A stretch of 64,000 nucleotides of DNA from Cheilinus undulatus (GCF_018320785.1 NC_054882.1:25238719-25302718), one strand, 5' to 3'; numbered from the stretch's first letter, positions 50,030 to 61,688 are shown. The notes: generated by a model not told the origin, from the letters alone. Made by a program: numbers and translations.

Positions 50030-51135
50030 CATGAAGCAAAGCTCGCAAAGCTTCCGTCTGAATCGCTTGGGCCCGGTTAGAAAGTGACAAGACCAATCAG
50101 TGACGAGGGGCAGTACTTTCTGGCGTGGCGGAATTGTGACATATGCAAGCAGAAGAGACCGGTGCAATTATGGCGGAAGACATTAGCGTTGATGCTGCTG
50201 AAACGTAACCTGACATGCCAGATGGATGTGTTTCACACATCCATCTGGGAAAGCTTCAACAGGAAATGTTTAAGAAAAGGCAGAGACCTTGAAAAATCCT
50301 CGGAGTATGATTGGGTGAACGTTCTGTCTGTCACATCTCTACAGGCCAATCAGAGCAACAAAGCATGTGATGTAGCCGCTAGCAAGCTGCGCACGCACAG
50401 CTACTGAGGAATACGTGAAACATGGTGACTACAGACATGTAAGTACTCGACTTTTGTCAGTTTTGAAAAGAAAACAACTCACTCCTGTTCTTTGTTCTTC
50501 TTTTAACAAGGAAATGTGGTCAAGTTCTGATAAAACTGGTGCTTTAGCAGCATCCACGCTAAACTCTTCCTCCATAACTGCACCAGCTCTTGCTGCTGCT
50601 TGTTTACGTCACGACTCTGCTGAGTACTGCAAGTACTGCAAGTACTGCCTCTCGTCGTTGATTGGTCCTGTCACTTTCTAACCGGGCCCAAACGGTTCAG
50701 ATGGGAGCTTTGCAAGATGGATTCGCCAGTGAAAAACAAGGAAACGGGCGTATCCATCTGCTTTGCAAGGTTAGCTAAAACGCCAGTTTTATCAGAACTT
50801 GATGAAATTTCTTTGTTAAAGGAAGAACAAAGAACAGCACTGAGTTTTTTTTCTTTTCAAAAATGACAAAATCTTGTACTGACATGTCTACAGTCACCAT
50901 GATTCACATTATGCGGTACCCTATGGATTTTAGTCCTCAGTAGAGGCGCAGCTCGATAGCGGCTACATCACGTGTTTTGCTGCTCTGATTGCCCCGTAAA
51001 GATGTGACAGAATGTTCATCCAATCACACTCCTTTTTTTTTTTTTTTCAAAGGCTCCACCCTTTCCCAAACGCTGTGTATGAGTGGTTTTCCAGATGGAT
51101 TTGTGAAACAAATGCATCTGGTGTGCCAGGTTAAC
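50030..51135. mobile_element. Compound foldback cluster with hairpin termini
   Basis: An element at about 50207-51133 has ends AACCTGACATGCCAGATGGA and inverted AACCTGGCACACCAGATGCA. Each end contains a 14-bp-stem, 3-base-loop hairpin (50218-50248, perfect; 51091-51121, one mismatch). The arms 50249-50405 and 50935-51080 are inverted copies. A second inverted pair overlaps it: 50040-50205 against about 50500-50710, sharing GGGCCCGGTTAGAAAGTGAC. Part of the same unit recurs at 50776-50850. No transposase is present, so this is a nested set of non-autonomous foldback elements. Confidence 0.75.
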
Positions 51136-52600
51136 AGAGAGAGTGATAACATTCAAAGTGCAGAGAGACAGATTAAGGCCATGTCAGCCACAGCTTCAGC
51201 AGCTGAACAGACAGCCGGCTCATGGCTGTGACGTTTACAATGATAGAAACAAATTGTATCTTCAGCAGAAATTCACCCTGTGCATTCAGATTGTACATTT
51301 CATGGACCCTTCTCTGTTTTACTTTCTCTGGTTTCAACAGCACACGCAAACTGATATCATGCGTGCATCTCTGTGGAACTGTCCATATCACATATGAAGC
51401 ACTGAAAATTCTTCTGTGATTTTCTGTAAACAGTCTCGATGTGACATTGTGCAGTTGCATGAGTAAGTGGGCTGATGTGCCTAAAGTCGCCCTCGTCTTT
51501 GTCGCCGAGAGCGATGAGCCACATTCATTGCTTGGATCTTATGTAACACTGGGGCATGGACAGTCAGTGGGAAGGAAATCAAGCATGGTGTGATTGATTT
51601 CAAACACTGACAACTGTGTTGTAACCATCATCGGCCTGTGAAAAACAATATGAGAGCCGGAGGAGGAAAACACACTGACCTTGTCTAGCAGTAAAATATC
51701 CACAGATAACTTTATTCAGTCTCAAGAAAGCACACAACATCGTTTAGGATGGAATCCAGCTCACAAAGAGTGCGTCATTGCATTTAATACTCATAATAAT
51801 ATTGTGCGTTTTTTGGTTGAAGGATAACTAGCTGTTGAGTAGCAGCTGATAATGATGAGGTAGACAGTGACACAGCCAATATGTACAGAGCTGGATGTTA
51901 ACAGGATAACATGGCATGTCTGCTAAAAATACACAGTTCAAACAAAAAAGAAACATGAACAACCTGCAGGGGGGTGAATCACTATAAATACACCACCTAC
52001 ACAGTCAGTAATAAACCTGCAAGCTGCACACACTCCCCAGGGGATAAAATAGCTCAATAAAACTTTGTATGATTGCACAATGAGAAGAATAAATATATAT
52101 TTCATGATCAAAAAAACCTGATAAGAAGCAGCTGAGTAAACATCTGGAGGATATACTCTACCATTAAAAAAATCAATGCTCTTAACTTCACATAGATTTC
52201 ATATAATATATAAAAATAAACTTCTTCAATGTAAACTCAGACTAAAGCGATAATAACCACATATCAGCAGCTTGGATCAACAGTTGTATGCTGTTATTAT
52301 CTAATACTTGGCGCCTTGTTGCTAAGTTACTTGGCATTATGGCCATAAATGTAAATAACAGCTGAGGGTGATTCACAGAAATAAGTAATATACACACAAT
52401 TTCTCAGTATACATTGTTTAAAAAAAATCTGTTAAAGCTCCTGTGGGGATTTTTTGTTGGTAATGAAATAGAACAAGGACCCACAGTAATAACCAGAGTC
52501 ATCAGAAACAAGAATATATAAATATATGTATATTTAAACGTTTGATGCCTACGGGCACCTCCAAAGGGGTTTGTGTCAAATGTGATGAGCCTTTTTTTGT
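51136..52600. other. Intergenic DNA, possibly distal ngb 3' UTR
   Basis: No repeats with paired ends found. On the - strand an AATAAA occurs at about 51709-51714 followed by a plausible cleavage region; whether ngb transcripts reach it is unknown. Confidence 0.3.
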
Positions 52601-52609
52601 TTTAACCAG

Positions 52610-53660
52610 CAAAATGTTTTGGTCACATAACACTATATTACAGTGTCCTAGGAGTATAATACAAAATTTCAGTCAGAAACTTTCACAAATTTACATTGAC
52701 CAAACAATTTCTACATTTCATAAAACAAGTTTACAATGACAAAACAAATGTGCATTTTGCAAAACAAATGCACAGAAAATTATTTACAAAATACAAAAGT
52801 GTGAAACACTTTTACAAAACTTGAAACAAATTTACAAAGTCTGATACAAATCAGCAAAGTCCAAAACACTTTTACAAAACTTTAAACATGTGTCGCATCC
52901 AACATTTGGTAAGTTTCCTTTCCTTACGATACTGTTGTTCTTAAACTTGTCATGTAAAACGCAAATTTGAAATTCTAAATTCAGTTTTTGAATTTAAAAA
53001 TTGTTTCATGAAATGTAAAAATGTTTTGGTATTTCAGATTTAGTTATTTTGTATTAGAATTTGTTTGTAGATTTGTTTAAGCTTTGTAAAAGCACGTCAG
53101 ACTTTGTAATTTTGTGTAAGATGTTTTTTAAATGTCCTTAAAACTTTTTGTAAATGTTTTTCAGACTTTTTCATTTTCTATCAGACTTTCTGTAAAGTTT
53201 TGTAAAAGTGTTTAAGACCTTGTCATTTTGTATAAGACTTTTTGTAAAGTTATGTAAATGTGTTTTGGACTTTGTAATTTTGTATTTGACTTTTTTTCAA
53301 GTTTTGTTAAAGTGTTTCGGACTTTGTAATTTCGATTCAAACATTTTGTTAACTTGTTTTGTAAAATGTACTAAATTTGTTTCACCAGTTGTAAAACTAT
53401 TTTGTCAATGTTAGTTTGCTTTATGAAATGTAATGATTTTTTAGTTAATGCTAATTTGTTTCAAGCTTTGCAAAAGTACAGTGGCTGAGAGGTCTCACAC
53501 AAATGCAAATTCAAAATGCTTTGCTAAAAGAAAAAACACAACGAAATTTGACAAAAACACAAAAACAAAAGTTCACAACACAAATGCAAAAACTTGCATG
53601 AATACAAAAACTCAGCACTGTGTTTCAGACTTTGTAATTGTGTATTGCACTTCCAGGCCA
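52610..53660. repeat. Palindromic degenerate minisatellite (TTTGTAAAG / CTTTACAAA)
   Basis: About 52640-52890 repeats ACAAAACAAATTTACAAA and TTTACAAAACTT units, each about 20-35 bases. From about 52990 to 53480 the complementary units TTTTGTAAAAGTGTTT and GACTTTGTAATTTTGTAT are repeated. About 53500-53640 returns to A-rich units (ACAAAAACACAAAAACAAA) with one more GACTTTGTAATT. The units are heavily diverged. The array thus switches strand orientation at least once. Confidence 0.7.
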
Positions 53661-53673
53661 CCGTACTATATAG

Positions 53674-54219
53674 CAGGGGCCATCAACTACATTTGTAGAT
53701 TTTCAGGGGAACTAATACAAACATTTAGGAAATGTAATTGAGCATTGAGATCACCTCTACTACAGCCAACCACAAGGAGATGATTGAGATATTTTAGCCA
53801 CATATTTCTGGGGCTGCTGTGCTGCCCATCACTTGGTTTGCTGCCAACATGTTGTGTTTTGATTGGTGAAAATCTGTGCAGGATACAAGTATTTGGTATT
53901 AATTCTTATGCAAGGGTATTGCACTTTCAAAGACCCCAATAAGAAAAGTTGATGCAAAAAAAACAGCAGCTTTCAAGAAAAGTTGATTAGTATATGCTAA
54001 TTATGCATAGAATTTTCTGATAGTGGTTGACAGGTGGTTTATTTTTTGGGGGGGGGGTTTAGCCATTCCCGATAAAATCGTTCCAATCTTAGTTTTTTGG
54101 GGGGGGGGTTTTAACAGCTGCGAGTATTAAAACAGATACCCTGAATACCACAGCATATTGTTCTCCTCGTATTTTCTGACTCTAGTAAAATTCTGGGTGC
54201 CACCAGTTGATGATCACTG
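53674..54219. mobile_element. Second non-autonomous hAT-type element with perfect 8-bp target duplication
   Basis: CTATATAG flanks both sides (53666-53673 and 54220-54227). It starts CAGGGGCCATCAACTACATT and ends inverted as CAGTGATCATCAACTGGTGG. The ends match the element at 40475-41078, so both belong to one family. The 546 bp include two identical T6G10 tracts (54042-54057 and 54093-54108). No transposase. Confidence 0.9.
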
Positions 54220-54227
54220 CTATATAG

Positions 54228-55292
54228 CAAAGAATTAAGAGGTGTTGCTTCATCCAAGGAGGGCCCTAAAGTCAACATAAGCCAAAAGTTCCTCACAGGA
54301 GCTTTAATATGTTAACTTTGATTTATAACCCTAAACAAATGTTCACTTTTTTGTCCACTGTGTCAGAGAAACACAAACTATTCTGCTTATGTTCACCTCT
54401 ATGTGTAGCCACAATTACACAGTTAATAAGCATCAGCAACTAATTTACTACTACAATAACAATGACTGATCGCTAAAAAACACACGTTACACTGATGCCC
54501 TTTACTTTCAAACTCTTAGGTCACGTAACAGTCTATCATTTAGAGTTTAACAGTCAGCTGAAGCCTATGAAAAGCTCTACTGAGGAGAGTATCACACACC
54601 ATGATGAGTAAGGTGCACTTGCACGCCTTAACAGTCATTAATATCTGAAGAAAGCTATCAGAGTATAACAGTTCTTGTCAGTATATAGTATTTTTTTTAA
54701 TAATCAACAGGTTAAATGTAAGATAAAAGTCTCACACATAAAAAAGGATGTGTAATACTGATAGAAAACACAGTAATGATTAAAGTCAGATAGATTTTTT
54801 TTTCTGTAAAGTCACATTGCTTTGTCTAAAACCTTAAACATGTTGACTGTGTTCCAGTTAGAAAGAGAGCTGCCTATGCTGGCCACAGTAACACAACAGT
54901 CTGAGTAGTGTGTGATGTCTACATATATTATTTATCAACTTGTTAAGATACATCACAAAGACCACTACAGTCACTGTTACCATTTGAGTAGATAAACTAA
55001 CTCTTTATGTACATAGAGATGTAACAGTTATCATTTCCCCCATTGCCTGCCCTCGCAGCTGTACAGCAGCACTGGCTGGCAGCTAAACATCTGCAGCAAT
55101 GACAATAAAATCTGTGATTGGCCGATCCGATTGTAACCACACCGAACATTTGCTACGCTATGTGACCCAACTCACAGAGCAAATGTACAGCAGCCAAAGC
55201 CACAACACTGCAACACTGTTACACAACCTTATTCCATGGCAACCATGTTGAGTGATTTGACAGCAACTGCTCAGCAGCTCCTGCTGTGCGCC
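54228..55292. other. ngb: Region just downstream of ngb, nothing recognised
   Basis: Presumed ngb 3' UTR and flanking DNA on the - strand. No repeat with paired ends. Polyadenylation site not identified with confidence. Confidence 0.35.
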
Positions 55293-56356
55293 TCAGTCCG
55301 CCTTGTCTTCGCCATTCTTGGCCCAGCCTCGGCTCATGGCTGCTACCACGATGCTGTACATGTTGAGCCAGGCTTGACGCAACGGCGCCGTGTAGGCCTG
55401 ACCCAGACTGCACTGCAGCATGTAGAGGAGGGATTCACCCACCACCTGAAAGCACAAAAGAGAATATCTTAGCCTAAACTCGTCACAGCTCATTCACTCA
55501 CGTAATTGCTTTTTCAGAGTTGTTCCATTAAAATTCCTCCTACAGCGAACGACTGGGTGTTGACTCCCACCGCTTGATGCTTCCTCCCAAGGTTGAGCAG
55601 AAAGTCCTCCAAGGTGTGAAGGTCATCCAGGTGGCTGACTGCTGCATCAATCACAAGCATCACCTGCCATCACATGTGAACAGAGAGTTTAAAACTGTGC
55701 ACAAACACACACCGGAAACTTGTGAGTGCCGTACAAAGAACTCACCTTGGTGACATGTTCCAGGAACTGAGGGCTGGAGAGACAGTCTTGTGTGGAGCCA
55801 CAGTTCATGTTGTAGTGGAATAGAGTGAGGAGCGCAGGGTCCAACTCAAACAGTCTATCACACACAAACACCACACTGTTCTATAGACGTCTTTACACAT
55901 CTATAAAGATCGATCAGTAAATCATGCATCTACAAATCTCTCCTGCTTGTCTCAGGTTTAGCAGCAGCTGTCTCAGAGTAAATTGTGGATTATTGCAGCT
56001 TGTCGCCAGGCAACAAGTCAAGCTTCCGGTCCCTGCATTTTGAAAGTGTGCAGCTACAGATCTAGCTTGATTCTCTCTCAACACCTTGGTTACACATTCT
56101 AACAACACAGCTGTTAAGTAACAACACAAAAACAGCAAGATACCACTACCCTAAGTCAAGCATTACTTTGAATAGAAGTACATCTGCAGTGAGTAGATGT
56201 TTCCTCCTTTTTACTCTTTTTTACTGTCTTTTTTTAATGATATGGTGTAAAATGTTACCTGGAAAACATGATGACACCATGAGGAACTTTGTTCTTGCCC
56301 AGGCTCTCCCAGCTGCCTCGTATCAGCTCCTTGTCTTTGCCTGACAGCTCCTCCAT
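55293..56356 (-). CDS. ngb: Neuroglobin, four coding exons, complete (159 aa)
   Basis: Coding exons on the - strand are 56259-56356, 55746-55854, 55544-55663 and 55293-55445, all GT-AG. They join in frame to 159 residues, the length I recall for fish neuroglobin. The first intron splits Arg33; the other two are in phase 0. The protein is a hexacoordinate haem globin of neurons and retina thought to bind O2, NO and CO and to act in redox protection; that role is from family knowledge. Visible hallmarks: the N-terminus begins [16 protein letters not shown]; distal His66 in FLEHVTKV (human His64); proximal His98 in GRKHQAVGV (human His96); two cysteines in [13 protein letters not shown], matching the CD7/D5 pair that can form a disulfide in human NGB; and the C-terminal block VGESLLYML. 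The start is the first ATG in frame (56354-56356). It lies tail to tail with tmem63c, the synteny recalled for mammals. Confidence 0.97.
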
Positions 56357-56640
56357 CCTCCCTGAGGCTGTAAACACCAGGCAAGTTCTTCTAGAGGGGG
56401 AGACACACAACTCCTCTACAGGATGAGAAGGCGCAGTGTGAGGAAAGCCATACCAAACAAGGTAATCCAAAGAGGAAACTTCTGCCACCTGGAAAATAAA
56501 GAAGACGATCGTGAGCAAAACAGCTGATGATTCCGATATAAAAATCTAAAACAGAGATGCACAAACATACTTACCTCCCAGAGGTCAGTCTTCTCTCTGA
56601 ACTTCTTCTGTTGCAGCCTGCAGGCTGAGGAGTCTGCGTA
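56357..56640 (-). promoter_or_regulatory. ngb: ngb 5' UTR with a separate non-coding first exon
   Basis: Upstream of the ngb ATG there is a good acceptor, a pyrimidine-rich run ending TTTTCCAG at 56489-56490, which starts a 132-base leader at 56488. Further upstream a strong donor, GGGAG|GTAAGT, ends an exon at 56575. This implies a non-coding exon running from 56575 to roughly 56640, with its transcription start unknown. The layout is inferred from splice signals alone. The promoter would then lie right of 56640, near the CT microsatellite. Confidence 0.55.
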
Positions 56641-56771
56641 TGTGTGTGATTGTGTGTGTGCAGGCTGCAGCCTTGCCTGACACTCTGGGTGATCTTTATC
56701 TTCCCCCGGCCTGCGTTGCTAGTCAAGGGAGGCAAGTTGTGCCATGCTCTTATCTGTCACACTGGCTGCTA

Positions 56772-56793
56772 TCTCTCTCTCTCTCTCTCTCTC
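56772..56793. repeat. (CT)n microsatellite upstream of ngb
   Basis: Eleven TC/CT units without interruption, about 200 bases upstream of the inferred ngb non-coding exon donor. Being close to the likely promoter, its length could affect expression, but that is only inference. Confidence 0.85.
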
Positions 56794-57148
56794 CCCTTCC
56801 CCTGTTTGCCTCTCTCTCCAGCACAGGGGGGATATTATTCATGCCACTGAAGGAGAAAAAGAGGGATCTTTCTCTTCTGCTTCAGAGAGGCTGCAGCGAG
56901 CCACAGCTCCTCCTGCAGGTTATCCAAGGACTAAAATACACAAACATAAAATATGCACATGCAAATTCCCCCACTGTGCCTAAAATATTCAGCCTTTTTT
57001 TAAAAAGATAATTCAAGTTAACAAGAAATTTATTAAAAATATTCAATGCAGAACCGTTGCATATATTAGAATGTTCTATCAAAAAAGCTTTAAACCTAAA
57101 AAAATGACTGTGAATTTAGGCTAGTAAACAACAAGTGTATGCATACAG

Positions 57149-58540
57149 TGCATATTAAAAGTACTCATCCCTTTGGATGAATCAATCATGCTCAATCTAA
57201 TTTGGCTTTTTTGACAAAATTTTAAAAGACCTTTAAATGTAAAGTGAAAACAGATTTCTACAAGGTAATGTCAATCAAACAAAACTACGTAATGCAAAAT
57301 GTGATTGCATAAATATTCACTCCCTTCAAGTCAGTATTTAGTAGATGCACCTTTGCCTGCCATCACAGCACTAAGTCTGTGTAAATTGGTCTTGATCAGG
57401 CTTGCACTGCAATTTGACTCCATTCTCTTTGCAAAACTGCTCAAACTTTGTCTAATTGCATGGGAATCTGGCAGGACCAACCCTTTTCAAGTCCAGCTAG
57501 AGATTCTCTTTTGGATTGAGGTCTGGGCTTTGACCTGCCCCTCCAGAACATTCACCTTGTTGCCTTTTCTGTGTAGCTTTTGCTGTATGATTCAGGTCAT
57601 TGTATGGTGGAAAACAAATCTTTCCAAGCTGAAGTTATCTTGCAGATTGAATTAGATCGTCCTCCAGGATTGTCCTATATTTTGCCGCATTCATTTTACC
57701 CTCTACTTTTATAAGCCTTCCAGGGCAGGCTGCTGAGAAACATCCCTACAGCATGATGCTGTCACCACTGTGCTTCATAGTGGGGATGGTATGCTGTCTG
57801 ATGGCAAAAAAAAAGCACTGTCAGACCAAAAAACTTTCTTCCACTTGACCATGGAGTCTCCCACATGCCTTTTGAACTCTAGTTGAGATTTAATCTGAGT
57901 TTTCTTCAACAGTGGCTTTTTCTTTTCCACTCCCCCATAAAGCTCTGAATGGTGAAGAACCCTGGCAACAGTATTGTAGGCAGAGTTTCTCCCATCTCAG
58001 TTGCTGAAGCTTGTAACTCCTTCAGAGTAGTCATAGGTGTCTTGGTGGCCTCTCTCACTAGACACCTTCTTGCATAGTCACTCAGTTTGTGAGGGCGGCC
58101 TGATCTAGGCAGATTTACACGTGTGCCATATTCCTTCCACTTCTTGCTGATAGAACTTTAGGGCGATGTTCAGTGCCTTGGAATTTTTTTGTAGCCATCC
58201 CCCAACTTATACTTTTCAATAACCTTTTTTGAGAGTTGCTTAGAGTGTTCTTTTGTCATCATGGTGTAATGGTGGCCAGGAATACTGATTAACCAGTGAC
58301 TGGACCTTCCAGACACAGTTGTCCTGGTGTCTTTATACCACAATCCCTTGAGACACATTAACTACACTCAAGTGATCTCCGTTTAACTAACTGTGAGACT
58401 ACTAGCACCAACTGACTGGACCTCTGTTGAATTAGATCAGTCACTTTAAAGGGGGTAAATATCAATGCAGTCACTTATTTTACCTTATATATTTAATTGG
58501 CATTACTTTGTAGAAATCTGTTTTCACTTGCACTGCACCA
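57149..58540 (-). mobile_element. Tc1-like transposon (family 2), near full length
   Basis: It starts CAGTGCATATTAAAAGTACT and runs in the - orientation through the complement of the transposase signature (CAGCATGATGCTGTCACCAC near 57750). The far end (AAGGGGGTAAATATC.. CTGTTTTCACTTGCACTGCA) repeats the start inverted. About 1.39 kb. The transposase frame has stops. It lies upstream of ngb and downstream of the FAM161 gene. Confidence 0.8.
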
Positions 58541-60572
58541 TTTATGCACTTTATTCCGAGTGCAGGAGATTTCTTGTCGTAATTGATCAATTGATTTTAT
58601 TTAAAGGTTCTGCCTTGCAAACTTTGCATGGGTTGTTGCCTAGATGGATGTGGAATTATATTACCAATAAAATGAACATATGAACAAGTCTATCTGGTAT
58701 GTCAGCAATAAGGAAGAATAAGGCAAGCCTGTCTAATGAGCAATCAGGTGAGAGCAAAGGGGCCTCACAATAATGCAGGAGGAGGGGTCATAGGACTGTT
58801 ATATAAGCTGCTGCACTGATGGGGATACAGAAACAGGTGCACAGGTGGGCGGGCTAGATCAGATGATAAGAACTAGATGGAACAGGGGAAACTGAGGGGC
58901 GCAGGAATGCGTACATGGCAGAGGGAAAAATCAGACTGGAATTCTCAGTCTCAGTGACAGCGAATCCAGGGTGTTTCCTCAGCTGCATACATTCGCAACC
59001 CCTGCATTTACATAATTAACTGTGTGGGAATATCCATATCCTAAAGCAGCTGCAAAAATAAAAGGCCCTGAATGCACCACCTTAGTAAAATTATATTGTT
59101 CATCCAGCAGGCAGAGCCACTCCTCAAACAGTGTGATCATAACATTTTCTTGCCCAGCACTCACTCTCTCATTAATCTGAATCCCCTTTTTTCAGTTTCC
59201 GAGTGCATTCCAGGCACTCTGATTTGTTTAGAGAGGTCACAGGTGTCTGCTACAGCAGCAGGAAGCTGCTCACTCACACGTTATCTAACAGGTTGGGAGA
59301 GATTGAGTCTGTTTTCAGCCGTGCATCAGGGGAATCAGAGGTGCACAGCGTTCTCCTGAGGGACGACAAGGCAGAGTGGGGAGGGAGACACGGTTCCCAT
59401 GACAACCTGACAGGATGGAGCCCTTGAAGCTTTGTCATATGATGTTTGAGATTTCATGGAAGGACTCGGTGATTACTTATTACCTATAAGAACAAAGTGG
59501 CAGCATTTTCTTCTTCAAAATGATGTATTCACTTTATGCTAATTGTATCCCTTTTCCTGCCATTCTCTGTTGTGAAGCTCATCTATAAAAGGCAAATTGC
59601 ATTGTAATTTCATGTGAGCTGTTTTTTTTTTAGGATGTCTTGATTGATTCTTGTGCAAATATTGTCTTTAGTGTCAATGCATGACACAGTGGTCTAGAAA
59701 AAGTAACTATAAGGTATGTGCTGGTCTCTTCATGATGACATTTTGATTATGATGGTTAAGATAGGCAGACATTCCCATGTGGTTTCTAAGTTAAAATGAT
59801 TTCTAAAATTCCTGGAAGTCGGCTGTCTAAGCACAGGTTTACAGTGAAGGTCAGTGTATTTGATGTGGGTCTATGGGCTTAGAGCAGACCACTTAAATAG
59901 TCTCTGTGAGATGTTTATTTAGGCAGCGTGGCAAAAGAAACTGGGAACGTGAACCAGACACATAGAGAAAAGCCCATGTCAGACACCAAGTGTCCTTATG
60001 GGACATGACCAATGAAAAACTGACATTTGCTTGTTTTTTCAAATAAAGACAGCAGGGAAAAGGCCTTACATACCCTGTGATCTTTATTTTGATATCAAAA
60101 ACTTATGCTGTGTAATGGGTACCATAAAATTATTGTAACAATGTAATGCTATGTTGTTGTTGAGCTGTTTATTCTGGTAACCAAGTATCATAATTCTTTA
60201 AATTACAGTTTATATTCTTAAGCAAAACCGTAGTCATAAAACCAGAAGCAGCCTTTTTCATTTTAATGTATTCTCCTTGAAATGTCATGCAGATTCTATA
60301 TAACACAGTATAGACATGTGTGTGTAAAACTCAAGGCATATAAAATATTTACTACTTGGAACATATAAAGTTCTATAAACGACTTATAATTCCAAACATA
60401 TAAGACTGTAAAGTCCAGAGCGTTTTATAATTTCATAATTTATAGTTGGACATCTTAAACTAGCAAACGCTTGCTGCGGACAGTAAGCCGTGACATGAAT
60501 CATTTCTGAGGACGGCGTTGTTTTCTAGCGGGGAGGCCACAGAAAACTCTGTGCCGCCTAAACCCTTTTTGA
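58541..60572. other. Intergenic DNA between ngb and the FAM161-family gene
   Basis: No exon recognised. Near 58625-58720 the words TAGATGGATGTGG and CTATCTGGTATGTCAG resemble terminal words of the foldback at 50207-51133, so a remnant may be present. The right end should include the FAM161 3' UTR. Confidence 0.35.
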
Positions 60573-61688
60573 TCATGGCATTTCTTCTTTGGACTTCACG
60601 CTCTTCTCTTCCACATCTTCAATTTTCTTCCCGTCGTCTACATTTTCATCCCTAAATCAGACATGTTGGGTTAGAAAATGACTATATAGTAATTATATGA
60701 ACTTATGCTTGGCTACAGAATTTGTCTTTTCTTCTCTGAGGAGTTGCAGGGCAAGCTCAGAAAATTATGTAATGTCATACAGCTTAGCCACATGAAGTCC
60801 TTGGCTCTATAGCATCTAGTGCTATTCATATTTTTACCGGACACGGCGGTATTACATGGTGGATGTAAAACAAATTTCCCTTAAATTCCCACTCCACATA
60901 CCTGCTCTGAATGCAGCTCTGGTCTGTGTCGTTCTCAGATCCAGATGATGTTGCACCTCCTTTTTCTTCCACAAATTGCTCCTTTAATCCAGCTTTCTTC
61001 AGCTTGTTTCTATATGTCTGCTCTGCATGAGCTTTTGCATTTTTCTGCCAGTAAACCCTCAAAGTTAAACCACACAGGCATTTTATTTAATGAGATTTAA
61101 ACTACATATCTCACTCACCTGTGTCACCTGCTCAAACAGGTAAGGGCGTTCGCTGACACGTGCCTTCATGTCCCGTAACTCCTTCATGTATTCCCTCGTC
61201 CTCTGCTGGTCAGCCTCCCTTCATGTTGGAGAAGATTACATTTACAGATGTTGTGGTTGTGATGAGAGTTGCAAAGGTTGCAAAAATGGAATATAAGCGT
61301 CCTCACTTGACCGGCACTCACCAATGCTGCTGGAGTTTTTCATCAAACACATCTTTTAAGCTGCTGTGTGGGTCCAGCAGCTTTGCATGGAGAGCGACTG
61401 CCCTCTTCATGGCCTGGGACCTCATTTGGTACTTCCTCAGCCAATCCATACTCTCCTGATTTTTGTTCTCTCTCATCTCCACTGACCTTCTACATTTGAG
61501 AGGGTGCACATATTCAGTATTATATTTACAGTAGACAGGGAAGAGCAACTGTTGAAATGACAAAGTCACCTGATGGCCGTGCAGCGTTTCCTGGCAGCAT
61601 CTGTGATGTATGTGGGCAGCGTGTCTGTAGACAACGATGTTAGGGCTCCCACTGATTTGCTTCTGCTGAGATTTCCTTTTCTTGGTAT
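60573..61688 (-). CDS. fam161b: FAM161-family protein, C-terminal 202 residues (partial, 5' part beyond the window)
   Basis: Five - strand exons are read: 61570-61688, 61322-61489, 61119-61218, 60902-61044 and 60573-60651, with GT-AG introns and consistent phases (AG|A, TG|G, phase 0, AG|G). They give about 202 residues ending at a TGA (60573-60575). The order is STDTLPTYITDAARKR; a long charged helix around WLRKYQMRSQAMKRAVALHA; REYMKELRDMKARV; PYLFEQVTQKNAKAHAEQ; then NKLKKAGLKEQFVEEKG and an acidic-lysine tail. The PYLFEQVTQKNAKA..TYRNKLKKAGL..FVEEKG pattern matches the conserved C-terminal FAM161 domain. FAM161A binds microtubules at the ciliary base of photoreceptors; FAM161B is its partner or paralogue. 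The B assignment rests on the human 14q24.3 location shared with TMEM63C and NGB, not on residue-level distinction, so FAM161A remains possible. No earlier exon was seen between 61690 and 64000. Confidence 0.8.

Noticed and set aside
52610..53660. CRISPR-like array
   Set aside because: Units are diverged and contiguous with no unique spacers, change orientation, and the genome is vertebrate.
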